A stretch of DNA of 64,000 bases from CAVUMR01 sp963742715 (GTDB lineage: Bacteria > Actinomycetota > Actinomycetes > Mycobacteriales > Micromonosporaceae), in the NCBI GenBank assembly GCA_963742715.1, contig CAVUMR010000002.1, forward strand, positions 1,922,001 through 1,986,000, read 5' to 3'. How positions within the stretch are numbered: the stretch's first letter is position 1; each line of letters begins with the position of its first letter. Of the stretch, positions 15,485-23,835 are shown piece by piece. The notes under the pieces are model-generated. The model did no database searches, was not told where the DNA came from, and worked only from the letters and a program-made list of their open reading frames with translations. The translations under genes were made by a program, and so were the position numbers.

Positions 15485-16660
15485 TCAGGCGGGCGGCACC
15501 GGCTCGTGCTCGGCCGCCGGCCGCTCGGCCGGCCACAGCGCGGCGATGGCGGGCGTGACCGCGAGTACCAGTGCGGCCGGCGCGACGAACGCCAGCCCCG
15601 GCGCGTGCGCGTAGAGCGGCAGCCACAGCGCGGGCGCGGCCGCGTTGCCGGTGAACCGGAACGACGACATGGCCGACACGGCGCCGCCGCGGTTCTGCGG
15701 TACCGCGGTCACCGCCAGCGCGTTCGTGGCGACGGCGAGCAGCGAACTGGCCGCTCCGGCGACCGCCCACTGCGCCCCGAGCCAGCCGAGTGAGCCGGCC
15801 AACCCGAGCGTGCCGACCAGCGCGGCGGACCCGAGGCCGGCGGCGGCCAGGCACCGGCGCGAGCCGTACCGCTCGATCAGCCGTCCGGACACCGGCCCGA
15901 GCAGCAGCCCGGTGGCGCCGAAGCCGGCCAGCAGCAGGCCCCGGACCGTGGAGCTGGCGTCGAACGCGTCGGACGCCCGCAGCGCCACCAGGAACGGCAG
16001 CCCGAACGTGCCGGCCGCGCCGGCGAACGCGGCGAGCGACACCAGTCCGACCCGCTTGGACAGCAGCGACCGCCAGGACGGCGCCTCGGCGCCCGGGCGC
16101 GGCTCCCCGGTCGGCGGCACCAGCGCGAGTACCAGCGCCGCGACCGCGATCCCGACGAACGCGAGCCGCCAGTTCACCGCCGCGGCCGCGCCACCGACCA
16201 GCGGCGCGAACGACTGGCCGGCCGCCTGGCAGCTCGCGAACAGGCCGATCGCCCGGCCGCGGCGCTCGGCCGGTACCGCATCCGCCAGCCCGGCCAGCAG
16301 CAGCGGCGTGGTGAACGCGTTGGCCGCGCCCTGCAGCGCCCGCCCGACCAGGAACAGCGGCAGGGTCGGCGCGAGCGCGCAGCCGATTGAGATCACGGCG
16401 TACCCGAGGTAGGCCAGGCGTACCGTCCGACGCCGGCCCCACCGCTCCCCCAGCGTGCCGGAGACCAGGAGTACCGCGGCGAACGGCAGCAGGTACACGG
16501 TCAGCGAGCTGGCCGCGCCGGCGCGGGTGGTGTGCAGGCCGGTCGCCAGCTCCGGCAGCATCGCGGCGACCACGCCACCGCCCATCGGGCCGAGCAGGCC
16601 GCCCGCGTACATCCCGACGCGGAGCGAAACGGTGCTCTGCGGTCCGGTGGGCTGCGGCAT
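15485..16660 (-). CDS. MFS transporter
   Basis: A 391-residue protein with twelve hydrophobic segments and the major facilitator signature between helices 2 and 3, 'GTLGERWGRRRTVRL'; the drug-efflux-like helix 4-5 region 'GRALQGAANAFTTPLLLAG' is also visible. This suits a 12-TM DHA1-type antiporter exporting small molecules, but substrate assignment is not possible. It ends 36 nt from the convergent GH3 gene and diverges from the kinase/oxidoreductase fusion. A CAGGCT box 6 nt before ATG 16660 may be its leaderless -10. Confidence 0.85.
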   Translation of the reverse strand: MPQPTGPQSTVSLRVGMYAGGLLGPMGGGVVAAMLPELATGLHTTRAGAASSLTVYLLPFAAVLLVSGTLGERWGRRRTVRLAYLGYAVISIGCALAPTLPLFLVGRALQGAANAFTTPLLLAGLADAVPAERRGRAIGLFASCQAAGQSFAPLVGGAAAAVNWRLAFVGIAVAALVLALVPPTGEPRPGAEAPSWRSLLSKRVGLVSLAAFAGAAGTFGLPFLVALRASDAFDASSTVRGLLLAGFGATGLLLGPVSGRLIERYGSRRCLAAAGLGSAALVGTLGLAGSLGWLGAQWAVAGAASSLLAVATNALAVTAVPQNRGGAVSAMSSFRFTGNAAAPALWLPLYAHAPGLAFVAPAALVLAVTPAIAALWPAERPAAEHEPVPPA

Positions 16661-16728
16661 TCGACCAGCCTGCCCCGGCGCGGCCCGGACCGCGCCATGA
16701 GCCGGCCCACACCGGGCACACTGAGCGC

Positions 16729-18216
16729 GTGGAGGAGGCCGTCAACCTGCCATCCCCGTGCGTCGTCGTACTGGTCGGGCCCGGCGCGTCGGGGAAGTCG
16801 ACCTGGGCGCAGACCCACTTCCCGCCGGAGTACGTGGTCGGAAGCGACCGGCTGCGCGCCATGGTCGGCGGCGGCGAAGACGACGTGACGGCCAGCGCGG
16901 ACGCGTTCGCGCTGCTCGACGAGGTGGTACGCCGTCGCGTCGGCCGGCGGTTGACCACCGTCATCGACACGCTCGGGCTGGATCCGCAGCGTCGTCGGGA
17001 CTGGCTGGGGCTGGCGCACCGGTCCGACCTGCCGTGTGTGGCCGTCGCGTTCGACACGCCCGCCGGCGAGTGCCGGTCGCGGAACCGGGACCGGGCCAAG
17101 CGGATCCCGGCCGACGTACTGGCCGGACAGTTGCGGGCCTGGCCGGCGGTACGGGACGGGCTCGCCGCCGAGGGCTTCGACCAGGTACTGACCCCGCGGC
17201 CGGTACGGGTGGTGCCGAAGGCGTTCGTGGCCGCGAGCACGGCCGCGCGCCGGCAGTACGAGCAGCCGACCGGACTGCGGTTCGGCCTGCACCTCGGCTC
17301 GTTCAGCTATCCCGGCGGCGCGGCCGGCACCGCGGCGGCGCTCCGCGACATCGGGACAGCCGCCGAGGCGGCCGGTTTCGACGCGATCTACGTGATGGAC
17401 CACCTGCGCCAGATCCCGCAGGTCGGTCGCGGCTGGGACGACTTCCTCGACGCCTGGACCACGCTCGCCTATCTGGCCGCCGGCACCGAGCGGGTACGGC
17501 TCGGCACCCTGGTCACCCCGGTCACGCTCCGGCACGTCGGGCAGCTCGGCAAGATCGTCGCGACCCTCGACGTGCTCAGCGGCGGACGGGCGGTGTGCGG
17601 GCTCGGGCTCGGGTGGTACGCCGAGGAGCACGCCGCGTACGGCATCCCGTTCCCGCCGGTGGCGCAGCGGTACGCGCTGCTCGAAGACGCGCTGCGGGCG
17701 CTGCCGCTGCTGTGGGGACCGGGCGGCCCGGCGTTCGCCGGCCACGTTCTGCGGATAAAGGAGGCAGCCGGCTACCCGCGCCCGCTGCAGCCGCACGTAC
17801 CCGTGATCGTCGGCGGCGGTGGCGAGCGACGGACGCTGCGGCTGGCCGCCCGGTACGCCGACGCCGCCAACGTGTTCGGTGACCTGGCCGCGGTGCGGCA
17901 CAAGGGCGGGGTACTCCGCAAGCACTGCGTGGACGCCGATCGGGATCCCGCACAGGTGGCGTTGACGCACCTGTCCACCGCGCTGGTCGGGGCCGACGAC
18001 CGGCAGGTGACCGAGCTGGTGGAGCGGCTGCGCCCGCGGCGGCAGGACCCGGCGAAGTACGCCGCCGCCGTGCACGCCGGCACCCCGGACGACCACATCG
18101 GCCGATTCCGCGAGCTGGCCGAGGCCGGCGTACAGGAGGTGATGGTCCGGTTGGCCGACCTCACCGACCCCGAGCCCCTCACCCGCTTCGCCACGGTGAT
18201 TTCCGCATTCCGCTAG
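16729..18216 (+). CDS. P-loop kinase / LLM-class flavin-dependent oxidoreductase fusion
   Basis: A 495-residue two-domain protein. Residues 1-165 form a polynucleotide-kinase-like P-loop domain with Walker A 'GPGASGKST', 'VIDTLGLDPQRRRDWL' as the Walker B region and an Arg-rich lid. Residues 180-495 are a luciferase-like monooxygenase domain: 'FGLHLGSFSYPGG', 'DAIYVMDHLRQIPQVG', 'VTLRHVGQLGKIVATLDVLS', 'GLGLGWYAEEHAAYG', 'VPVIVGGGGERRTLRLAA'. F420 or FMN would be the cofactor. Both halves are in one frame with uniform codon use, so the fusion appears genuine. GTG 16729 lacks a ribosome site. Confidence 0.85.
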   Translation: MEEAVNLPSPCVVVLVGPGASGKSTWAQTHFPPEYVVGSDRLRAMVGGGEDDVTASADAFALLDEVVRRRVGRRLTTVIDTLGLDPQRRRDWLGLAHRSDLPCVAVAFDTPAGECRSRNRDRAKRIPADVLAGQLRAWPAVRDGLAAEGFDQVLTPRPVRVVPKAFVAASTAARRQYEQPTGLRFGLHLGSFSYPGGAAGTAAALRDIGTAAEAAGFDAIYVMDHLRQIPQVGRGWDDFLDAWTTLAYLAAGTERVRLGTLVTPVTLRHVGQLGKIVATLDVLSGGRAVCGLGLGWYAEEHAAYGIPFPPVAQRYALLEDALRALPLLWGPGGPAFAGHVLRIKEAAGYPRPLQPHVPVIVGGGGERRTLRLAARYADAANVFGDLAAVRHKGGVLRKHCVDADRDPAQVALTHLSTALVGADDRQVTELVERLRPRRQDPAKYAAAVHAGTPDDHIGRFRELAEAGVQEVMVRLADLTDPEPLTRFATVISAFR

Positions 18217-18265
18217 TGACCTGTACTTGGCGACGCGGGCTCTGCTTCTGCTGGCCAGCAAGCTC

Positions 18266-18299
18266 AGGGGACCGGATCGCTGACGCGCTCCGGTCCCCT
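18266..18299. terminator. Bidirectional hairpin terminator
   Basis: An 11-bp perfect stem (AGGGGACCGGA and its complement) with a 12-nt loop, between the convergent fusion gene and the PI-PLC-like gene. Confidence 0.7.
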
Positions 18300-18351
18300 G
18301 GCGCTGCCCAGTGGGTGGTCCGGAGACGCTCGGACCACCACGTAGGGATGG

Positions 18352-19428
18352 TTAAACCGGTGACACCGTTCCGGTGCCGCGGCCGAGGACCATGGGGATG
18401 ACGCTGGTCAGCGACACCCAGTCGCAGGACACGATGGTGGCGTGCTTCACCGCGAGCTCGGTGACCCGGGCCTGCGCCTGCGCCACGGTCGGGTTTGTCT
18501 GGTCGATCGCCGGCGCGACCTTGTGCGCGTCGGTCATCACCAGCAGGTAGTGGTTGGTGTCGAACCAGGACGTGTCGACCGCGACCCAGGCCGCCGCGTC
18601 TCCGTCGAAGTTGACGAACCACGGCCGGATGCTGGGGTCGGAGTACTTGCCGCGCGGGTCACCGGAGGCCGCGCCGTGCACGGTCGGGAAGATCTGCGCG
18701 TTCGAGACCCCGCCGGCCGCGTTCAGGTTCCGGAGGTACTGCGCGTACTCGACGTCGGTGTGCAGGTCGTCGAACGGGTCGTCCTCCTCGACCGTGCCCG
18801 GGATGACCTCGACCATCACGTGGCCGGCGAGCTCCGCCCGGGTACGCCAGTTGTTCGCCTTCGCGGCCGCGTCGAGGGTCGCGTACGTCGTGCCGTCGGA
18901 CTTGGTCAGCAGGTCCGCGGGCCGGTACACCAGGCTGCCCAGATGGGTCCGGATGAGGCTGTCCAGTTGGGCGGGGCCCATGCTGTTGTCGGCCTGGAAC
19001 CCGGCCTTGAGCTCGATCTTGACGGTGATCAGGCCGTGGGACGGGTGCGCGGAGTGCCAGACCCGGAGGTCGTCCAGGCAGTTCTCCAGGTTCTTGTTGC
19101 GCTCGCCGGTGTACAGGTCGGACGGGCTGTTCGCGACGACGCAGTTGTTGTCGTTGCCGAACGGGTTTCCGTGGCTGACCTTCCACTGCGTGGTGAACGT
19201 CTCGGTCCACACGTCCAGCTCGATCAGCGACGTACCGGTGTCGAGCGCCTGGGCGAGATAGTCGAAGGCGCCCTGCTCGTACGAGTTGTGCAGTCCGACC
19301 GTGGTGGCCGAGGCGACCGGCAGCGAGTCGTGCGGGTCGGCGTGTGCGGGGCGGGCGGGGACGAGCAGTACCAGCGCGACGGCCAGGCCGACGATCGGCA
19401 CGGCGCCGAGCAACCTTTGGGGGCGCAT
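18352..19428 (-). CDS. Secreted PI-PLC-like phosphodiesterase (PI-PLC-C1 type)
   Basis: A 358-residue protein with a cleavable Sec signal (residues 1-29, ending 'ARPAHA'). The mature protein has the TIM-barrel phosphodiesterase layout: 'ATTVGLHNSYEQGAFDYL' with the first catalytic His, 'LIELDVWTETFTTQWKVSHG' with the Glu-x-Asp pair and second His, 'GLITVKIELKAG', and 'GHVMVEVIPG'. This matches the calcium-dependent PI-PLC-C1 family known from fungi and bacteria. It likely hydrolyses phosphodiester lipids outside the cell. ATG 19428 has GGAGGTGG upstream. The neighbouring nucleotidyltransferase is divergent. Confidence 0.75.
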   Translation of the reverse strand: MRPQRLLGAVPIVGLAVALVLLVPARPAHADPHDSLPVASATTVGLHNSYEQGAFDYLAQALDTGTSLIELDVWTETFTTQWKVSHGNPFGNDNNCVVANSPSDLYTGERNKNLENCLDDLRVWHSAHPSHGLITVKIELKAGFQADNSMGPAQLDSLIRTHLGSLVYRPADLLTKSDGTTYATLDAAAKANNWRTRAELAGHVMVEVIPGTVEEDDPFDDLHTDVEYAQYLRNLNAAGGVSNAQIFPTVHGAASGDPRGKYSDPSIRPWFVNFDGDAAAWVAVDTSWFDTNHYLLVMTDAHKVAPAIDQTNPTVAQAQARVTELAVKHATIVSCDWVSLTSVIPMVLGRGTGTVSPV

Positions 19429-19553
19429 ACCACCTCCAGGGGCAGGTCCACGGGGATGGACCGGGGTGGGAAACCTTGTGGCGGGGCGACACAAGGGCGG
19501 CTCACCATAGAGCCGGACAGTGCGGCACATAGTGGCATCGGAGTGGACATCTT

Positions 19554-20348
19554 GTGAAGGAAACCGCCAACGGTCCAACCCGCTTCGCCGAACTCAACGA
19601 GGTGTTGGCCGAGCTGACCGGTCGGGCCGCCGAGATCCTGCGCGACAACTTCGTCGGCGCGTACCTGCAGGGCTCGTTCGCGGTCGGCGACGCCGACCAG
19701 CACAGCGACTGCGACTTCCTGATTCCGGTGTACCGCCCGATCACGGCCGGGCAGGAGGCGGCGCTGCGCACGCTGCACGACGAGCTGCCGACCCGGCCGG
19801 GCCACTGGAACCGGCACCTGGAGGGGTCGTACCCGGTCGCCGCGGAGCTGCGGACCCTGCGTGCGCTGGGCCGCGAGTGGCTCTACATCGACCACGGCTG
19901 GCGCGAGATGCAGTGGTCGACGCACTGCAATACCGAGGTGGCCCGCTGGTCACTGCGCGAATGCGGGGTCACGCTCACCGGGCCGGACCCGAAGACCCTG
20001 GTCGATCCGGTACCTCCGGAGGCGCTCCGGGCGCGGATGCGGGCCAGCGCCGCGACGTTCCTGCCGGACCTGACCACCTGGCTGACCTTCGACTGCGGGT
20101 GGGCACAGCGGTACGCGGCGACGACGCTGTGCCGGATCCTCTACACGTACACCGAGGGCCGGGTCGCGTCGAAGAAGGCGTCGCTGCGATGGGCGCTGGC
20201 GCACGTGGAGCCGCGCTGGTCCGACCTGCTCCAGCAGACTCTGGACGACCGGGAGCGTGGCCTCGACCCCGCCGACCCGCCCCGGCCGGGCAGCGTCGAA
20301 CGCACCCTCGAGTTCGTCGGGTACGTCCAACGCCGCACCGCCGGTTGA
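19554..20348 (+). CDS. Nucleotidyltransferase, AadA-like with DUF4111
   Basis: A 264-residue protein with a Pol-beta nucleotidyltransferase core at residues 40-60: 'GAYLQGSFAVGDADQHSDCD', the GS...SDxD metal-binding signature, with a third acidic residue probably further on. The C-terminal helical part ('TLCRILYTYTEGRVASKKA', 'RWALAHVEPRW') is the DUF4111 segment seen in AadA-type aminoglycoside adenylyltransferases. The SKKAS...WAL region is conserved in those resistance enzymes. It may modify an aminoglycoside or another alcohol; this is inference. Start GTG 19554. Confidence 0.75.
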   Translation: MKETANGPTRFAELNEVLAELTGRAAEILRDNFVGAYLQGSFAVGDADQHSDCDFLIPVYRPITAGQEAALRTLHDELPTRPGHWNRHLEGSYPVAAELRTLRALGREWLYIDHGWREMQWSTHCNTEVARWSLRECGVTLTGPDPKTLVDPVPPEALRARMRASAATFLPDLTTWLTFDCGWAQRYAATTLCRILYTYTEGRVASKKASLRWALAHVEPRWSDLLQQTLDDRERGLDPADPPRPGSVERTLEFVGYVQRRTAG

Positions 20349-20409
20349 TCATCTCGATGGCGGTCCCGCCGGGCTGCGGAACGCAGTCCGGCGGGACGAG
20401 CCGTGCGCA

Positions 20410-20970
20410 TCAGTCCCGGCGGTGCGCGTACAGATCCCGCAGCAGCGCGATCTCGGCGCCGTGGTGGATGGCTTCCCGGTTGATGTGCAGGATGAGATCG
20501 AGCATCGGGTACTCGGCGAAGGCTCCCTCGGCCGACCCCAGCAGCCGGCGCAGGCCCTCGTCGTCCAGCGCGCGGGCGCCCTTGGTCCAGTTCGCGTAGG
20601 CCTCGTCCAGCTGGGCCAGCGCCTCGTCGGCGGTACCCGCGTAGGGGAACGTCTCGTAGTCCACCGGCGGCCCGCCGAAGTGGGACGCCGCCCGGGCCCC
20701 GAACACGCCCACGATGATGTGGCCGAGCCGCCACGCGATGGTGGTGACCGGCGGCGGCACCGGCTGCGGCCACGCCCAGTCGATGGTGAACTCGCCGGAT
20801 CCGGGCGCCTCGGACGCCGTACTCCCCGCCCGACGCCGGACGTTCCAGCAGCCGGGTACCGGCTCCCAGAGGTACTCCTCGTCGGTCAGCCCGTCGAACC
20901 GCGGCCGGAGCTGTTCCCGCCAGTGCCAGTCGAGCTGTTCGACCAGCTCATGCGTCCAGTCAATGGTCAT
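20410..20970 (-). CDS. DinB family protein
   Basis: A 186-residue four-helix-bundle protein of the DinB/DUF664 type. The first helix begins 'MTIDWTHELVEQLDWHWREQ', followed by 'LTDEEYLWEPVPGCWNVRR'; the metal-binding histidines are in 'TTIAWRLGHIIVGVFGA' and 'ILHINREAIHHGAEIALL'. Members are metal-dependent and, in actinobacteria, linked to thiol chemistry or stress. ATG 20970 is preceded by TAGCCT with a 7-nt gap, so the mRNA is probably leaderless. The gene faces the WYL regulator gene across a shared operator and is likely its target. Confidence 0.85.
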   Translation of the reverse strand: MTIDWTHELVEQLDWHWREQLRPRFDGLTDEEYLWEPVPGCWNVRRRAGSTASEAPGSGEFTIDWAWPQPVPPPVTTIAWRLGHIIVGVFGARAASHFGGPPVDYETFPYAGTADEALAQLDEAYANWTKGARALDDEGLRRLLGSAEGAFAEYPMLDLILHINREAIHHGAEIALLRDLYAHRRD

Positions 20971-20977
20971 GCCGGAC

Positions 20978-20983
20978 AGGCTA
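20978..20983 (-). promoter_or_regulatory. -10 element of leaderless dinB-like gene
   Basis: TAGCCT on the minus strand, 7 nt before ATG 20970; its -35 would fall inside the palindrome at 20988-21016. Confidence 0.5.
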
Positions 20984-20987
20984 GGAG

Positions 20988-21016
20988 CTATTGCGGACAG
21001 GTTCTGTCCGCGATAG
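20988..21016. promoter_or_regulatory. Shared operator between dinB-like and WYL regulator genes
   Basis: A 29-bp interrupted palindrome with arms CTAT-n-GCGGACAG and CTGTCCGC-n-ATAG (12 of 13 positions match) covers the expected -35 regions of both divergent leaderless promoters (-10 boxes at 20978-20983 and 21021-21026). One regulator bound here would block both genes. Confidence 0.7.
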
Positions 21017-21032
21017 CGGAATACTTGACGGC

Positions 21033-22046
21033 ATGGCGCATAACTCCGGGACCTCAGGCGCCTCGGGCACCTCGGCCCGGCTGCTGACGCTGCTGTCCCT
21101 GTTGCAGGCACGGCGGGACTGGTCCGGCGCCGACCTCGCCGAGCGGCTCGCGGTCACCACCCGCACCGTCCGCCGCGACGTGGAGCGGCTGCGCGACCTC
21201 GGCTACCCGGTGCACGCCGCCCCGGGCGTGGCCGGCGGGTACCGGCTGGGCGCCGGCGCGGCGCTGCCACCGCTGCTGCTCGACGACGACGAGGCGGTCG
21301 CCGTCGCGGTCGGGCTGCGCTCGGCCGCGGCCGGCGGGGTGGCCGGCATGGAGGAGACGTCGGTACGGGCGCTGGCCAAGCTCGACCAGGTGCTGCCGGC
21401 CCGGCTGCGCCGGCGCATCGGCGCGGTCGCCGGCTACACGGTGTCGCTGACCAGTGCCGCGCCGGGGGTCGATCCGAACGCGCTCGCGGTGATCGCGGCC
21501 GCCTGCCGGGACCATGAGGAGCTGCGGTTCGACTACCGCGACCGGCACGGCAACCCGACCCGGCGGGTCACCGAACCGCACCGGTTGGTACACACCGGCC
21601 GCCGGTGGTACCTGGTGGCCCGCGACCTGAACGCACAGGACTGGCGCACCTTCCGGGTGGACCGGATCGCCGCGCCGCACCCGACCGGGCGCCGGTTCGT
21701 CCCGCGCGACGCACCGGACGCCGCCGCTTACGTGGCTGCGGCGGTGTCCGCCGCGCCGTACCGGTACCGGGCCGAGATCCGGCTGCACGCGCCGGCGAGC
21801 GTGATCGCCGAACAGGTACCGCCGACCGTCGGCGTGGTGGTCCCGCTCGACGACGACACCTGCCTGCTTACCACCGGCTCGGACTCACTCGACGCGCTCG
21901 CGGTACACCTGACGGTCCTCGATGTTGATTTCGAGGTGCTCGCCCCGGCCGCGCTGATCGACCGGGTGGGCGTACTGGCCGACCGGCTCGCGGTGGCCGC
22001 CGGCCGGTACCGGTCCGGCGGGGATGGCGGTGCCGACCGCGGGTGA
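21033..22046 (+). CDS. HTH-WYL domain transcriptional regulator (YafY/DeoR type)
   Basis: A 337-residue regulator. Residues 15-75 hold an HTH_11 winged helix ('ADLAERLAVTTRTVRRDVER' and 'LGYPVHAAPGVAGGYRLG'). The WYL domain follows with 'LRFDYRDRHGNPTRRVTEPH' and 'RRWYLVARDLNAQDWRTFRV'; a C-terminal WCX region ends the protein. WYL domains sense a ligand, sometimes nucleic acid. ATG 21033 is chosen because ATACTT lies 6 nt upstream and the longer frame would start inside the operator. It probably represses itself and the divergent dinB-like gene. Its last 162 nt overlap the convergent PAP2 gene. Confidence 0.88.
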   Translation: MAHNSGTSGASGTSARLLTLLSLLQARRDWSGADLAERLAVTTRTVRRDVERLRDLGYPVHAAPGVAGGYRLGAGAALPPLLLDDDEAVAVAVGLRSAAAGGVAGMEETSVRALAKLDQVLPARLRRRIGAVAGYTVSLTSAAPGVDPNALAVIAAACRDHEELRFDYRDRHGNPTRRVTEPHRLVHTGRRWYLVARDLNAQDWRTFRVDRIAAPHPTGRRFVPRDAPDAAAYVAAAVSAAPYRYRAEIRLHAPASVIAEQVPPTVGVVVPLDDDTCLLTTGSDSLDALAVHLTVLDVDFEVLAPAALIDRVGVLADRLAVAAGRYRSGGDGGADRG

Positions 22047-22922
22047 CACCGGCGCGACCGCGAGCCGCCGCCGGGTCTGCCGGCGCTGCCAGGCGCCGAC
22101 CGCGAACCAGCAGGCGGTGGTGAGCGAGGCCCCGAGGATCGCGTCGAGGATGTAGTGGTTGGCGGTGAGGACCACCGCGACCGTCATCGCCGCCGGCATC
22201 GCGATCCCGAGCGCGCGAACCCACAGCGACCGCGCGGACAGAGTGATCGCCAGCCCCATCAGCAGGTCCCAGCCCACGTGCAGGCTCGGTACGGCCGCGT
22301 ACTGGTTGGTGAACAGCGTCGGCTGGAGCACCCGGTACGCGTGCGAGCCGACCGTCACCGTGTCCACCATGCCCAGTCCGGCCAGCCGCGGCGGGGCCAC
22401 CGGGAACAGGGTGAACACGACCAGTCCGATACCGCCGGAGAGCAGCATCGCGTTGCGGGTGCGCAGGTACGTCACCGGATGCCGGCGGGCGAGCCAGATC
22501 AGGGTGACCGTGATGACCGGCCAGTGGCCCCAGATGTAGATCCAGTTGAGCGCGGTGGTGACCGGCGATGTACCGCCGAACACCGACTGCAGCCACGGCT
22601 CGTGGTACAGCCCGAGGAACCGTTCCAGGTCCACCACCCGGCGGGCGTTGTCGACCGCCACCCCCACCTTCGCCTCGGTGGCGCCGCGGACCAGGAAGTA
22701 GCCGAACACCGCGGCGGCCACGATCGCGAGCTGGGCCACCAACCGGACCGGCGGTCGCACCGGCAGCATCCACCGGTCGGCCTCGACCCGTCCTATCGCC
22801 GGCCGGGTTGTTCCGGGCGCGACCGCCGCCCGTCCGGTCCTGGCAGCCCCCCGCACCGCGGGCACGGCCCGCTCCGTCATCACCATGAAGTGAGAGTGGT
22901 CAATGAACGGCCCGAGGTTCAT
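21885..22922 (-). CDS. PAP2-superfamily phosphatase/inositolphosphotransferase, membrane protein
   Basis: A 345-residue polytopic membrane protein with about six hydrophobic segments between residues 60 and 285. Conserved acid-phosphatase motifs are 'AVPSLHVGWDLLMG' (PSxH motif) and 'LTANHYILDAILGA' (His and Asp of motif three). 'IYIWGHWPVI' and 'RNAMLLSGGIGLVVFTLFPV' are typical of the Aur1/Ipt1-like branch that processes lipid phosphates. The last 50 or so residues are hydrophilic and antisense to the WYL gene; they look unlike the family and may be an extension acquired by stop-codon loss. The start is uncertain (ATG 22922 or 22886). Confidence 0.78.
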   Translation of the reverse strand: MNLGPFIDHSHFMVMTERAVPAVRGAARTGRAAVAPGTTRPAIGRVEADRWMLPVRPPVRLVAQLAIVAAAVFGYFLVRGATEAKVGVAVDNARRVVDLERFLGLYHEPWLQSVFGGTSPVTTALNWIYIWGHWPVITVTLIWLARRHPVTYLRTRNAMLLSGGIGLVVFTLFPVAPPRLAGLGMVDTVTVGSHAYRVLQPTLFTNQYAAVPSLHVGWDLLMGLAITLSARSLWVRALGIAMPAAMTVAVVLTANHYILDAILGASLTTACWFAVGAWQRRQTRRRLAVAPVSPAVGTAIPAGPVPAGGHREPVGQYAHPVDQRGRGEHLEINIEDRQVYRERVE

Positions 22923-23028
22923 CGGGGCGCGGCACCCAGTTCACCCCGATGCGGCCGGGCCTGTTGATCAGGACTTCACCGTAGGGGCCAGCTCAGGGAG
23001 CCGGCTCCGGCGACCCGCGTGACGCTGC

Positions 23029-23835
23029 CTAGCGGGCTCCCACCGCCGGCAGCCGGGACGGCAGGTCCGCCTCGATCCGGGCGGCGGCGGCGAGCAGCGG
23101 CGGAACCAGGGTGCGCCGGATCGACTCGACCGAGGTACGGCTCGCCGCCGCGGACACGTTGACCGCCGCCACGGTACGACCGGAGCGGTCCCGGATCGGC
23201 GCGGCGACCGCCCGCAGCCCCTCCTCCAGCTCCTGGTCGACCAGCGCCCAACCCTGCGCGCGTACCCGGGCCAGCTCGGCGCGGAGCGCGCTGACCGAGC
23301 GGACGGTCTTCGCGGTCAGCCGCTCCAACGTCACCTTGGCCAGGTACCCCTCCTGCTCCACGTCCGGCAGTCCGGCCAGCAGTACCCGCCCCATCGAGGT
23401 CGCGTACGCCGGGAACCGGGTACCGACGCTGATCGCCACGGTCATGATCCGCGACACCGGTACCCGCGCCACGTACACCACGTCGTCACCGTCCAGTACG
23501 GACACCGAGGACGACTCGTTGACCTCCGCGACCAGCGCCTCCAGGTGCGGCTCGGCCACGTCCGGCAGGGACAGGCTGGACAGGTACGCGTAGCCGAGCT
23601 CCAGCACCCGCGGACTGAGCGAGAAGAACCGGCCGTTGCTCCGCACGTACCCCAACTCGGCAAGGGTGAGCAGGAAGCGGCGCGCGGCCGCGCGGGTCAC
23701 GCCGGTGGCGGCGGCGACCTCGCTCAGGGTCAGCTCGGGGTGGTCGGCGTCGAACGCCCGGATCACGGCCAGCCCCCGTTCCAGGGACTGCACGAAATCC
23801 GGGCCGCGCCCCGGCCCGTCGCCCCGATCGGTCAC
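23029..23835 (-). CDS. IclR family regulator of the pca/pob locus
   Basis: A 268-residue IclR-type regulator. The winged helix spans residues 14-75 ('SLERGLAVIRAFDADHPELT', 'SEVAAATGVTRAAARRFLLT'), and the C-terminal effector domain carries 'AYATSMGRVLLAGLP' and 'DQELEEGLRAVAAPIRDR', as in PcaR/PcaU/PobR proteins that sense 3-oxoadipate or protocatechuate. GTG 23835 overlaps the pcaC stop (GTGA), so it is the last gene of the operon. Likely targets are the palindromes at 29664-29680 and 29832-29848. Because of the shift in pcaD, this gene lies in the frame that runs on from pcaD. Confidence 0.88.
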   Translation of the reverse strand: MTDRGDGPGRGPDFVQSLERGLAVIRAFDADHPELTLSEVAAATGVTRAAARRFLLTLAELGYVRSNGRFFSLSPRVLELGYAYLSSLSLPDVAEPHLEALVAEVNESSSVSVLDGDDVVYVARVPVSRIMTVAISVGTRFPAYATSMGRVLLAGLPDVEQEGYLAKVTLERLTAKTVRSVSALRAELARVRAQGWALVDQELEEGLRAVAAPIRDRSGRTVAAVNVSAAASRTSVESIRRTLVPPLLAAAARIEADLPSRLPAVGAR

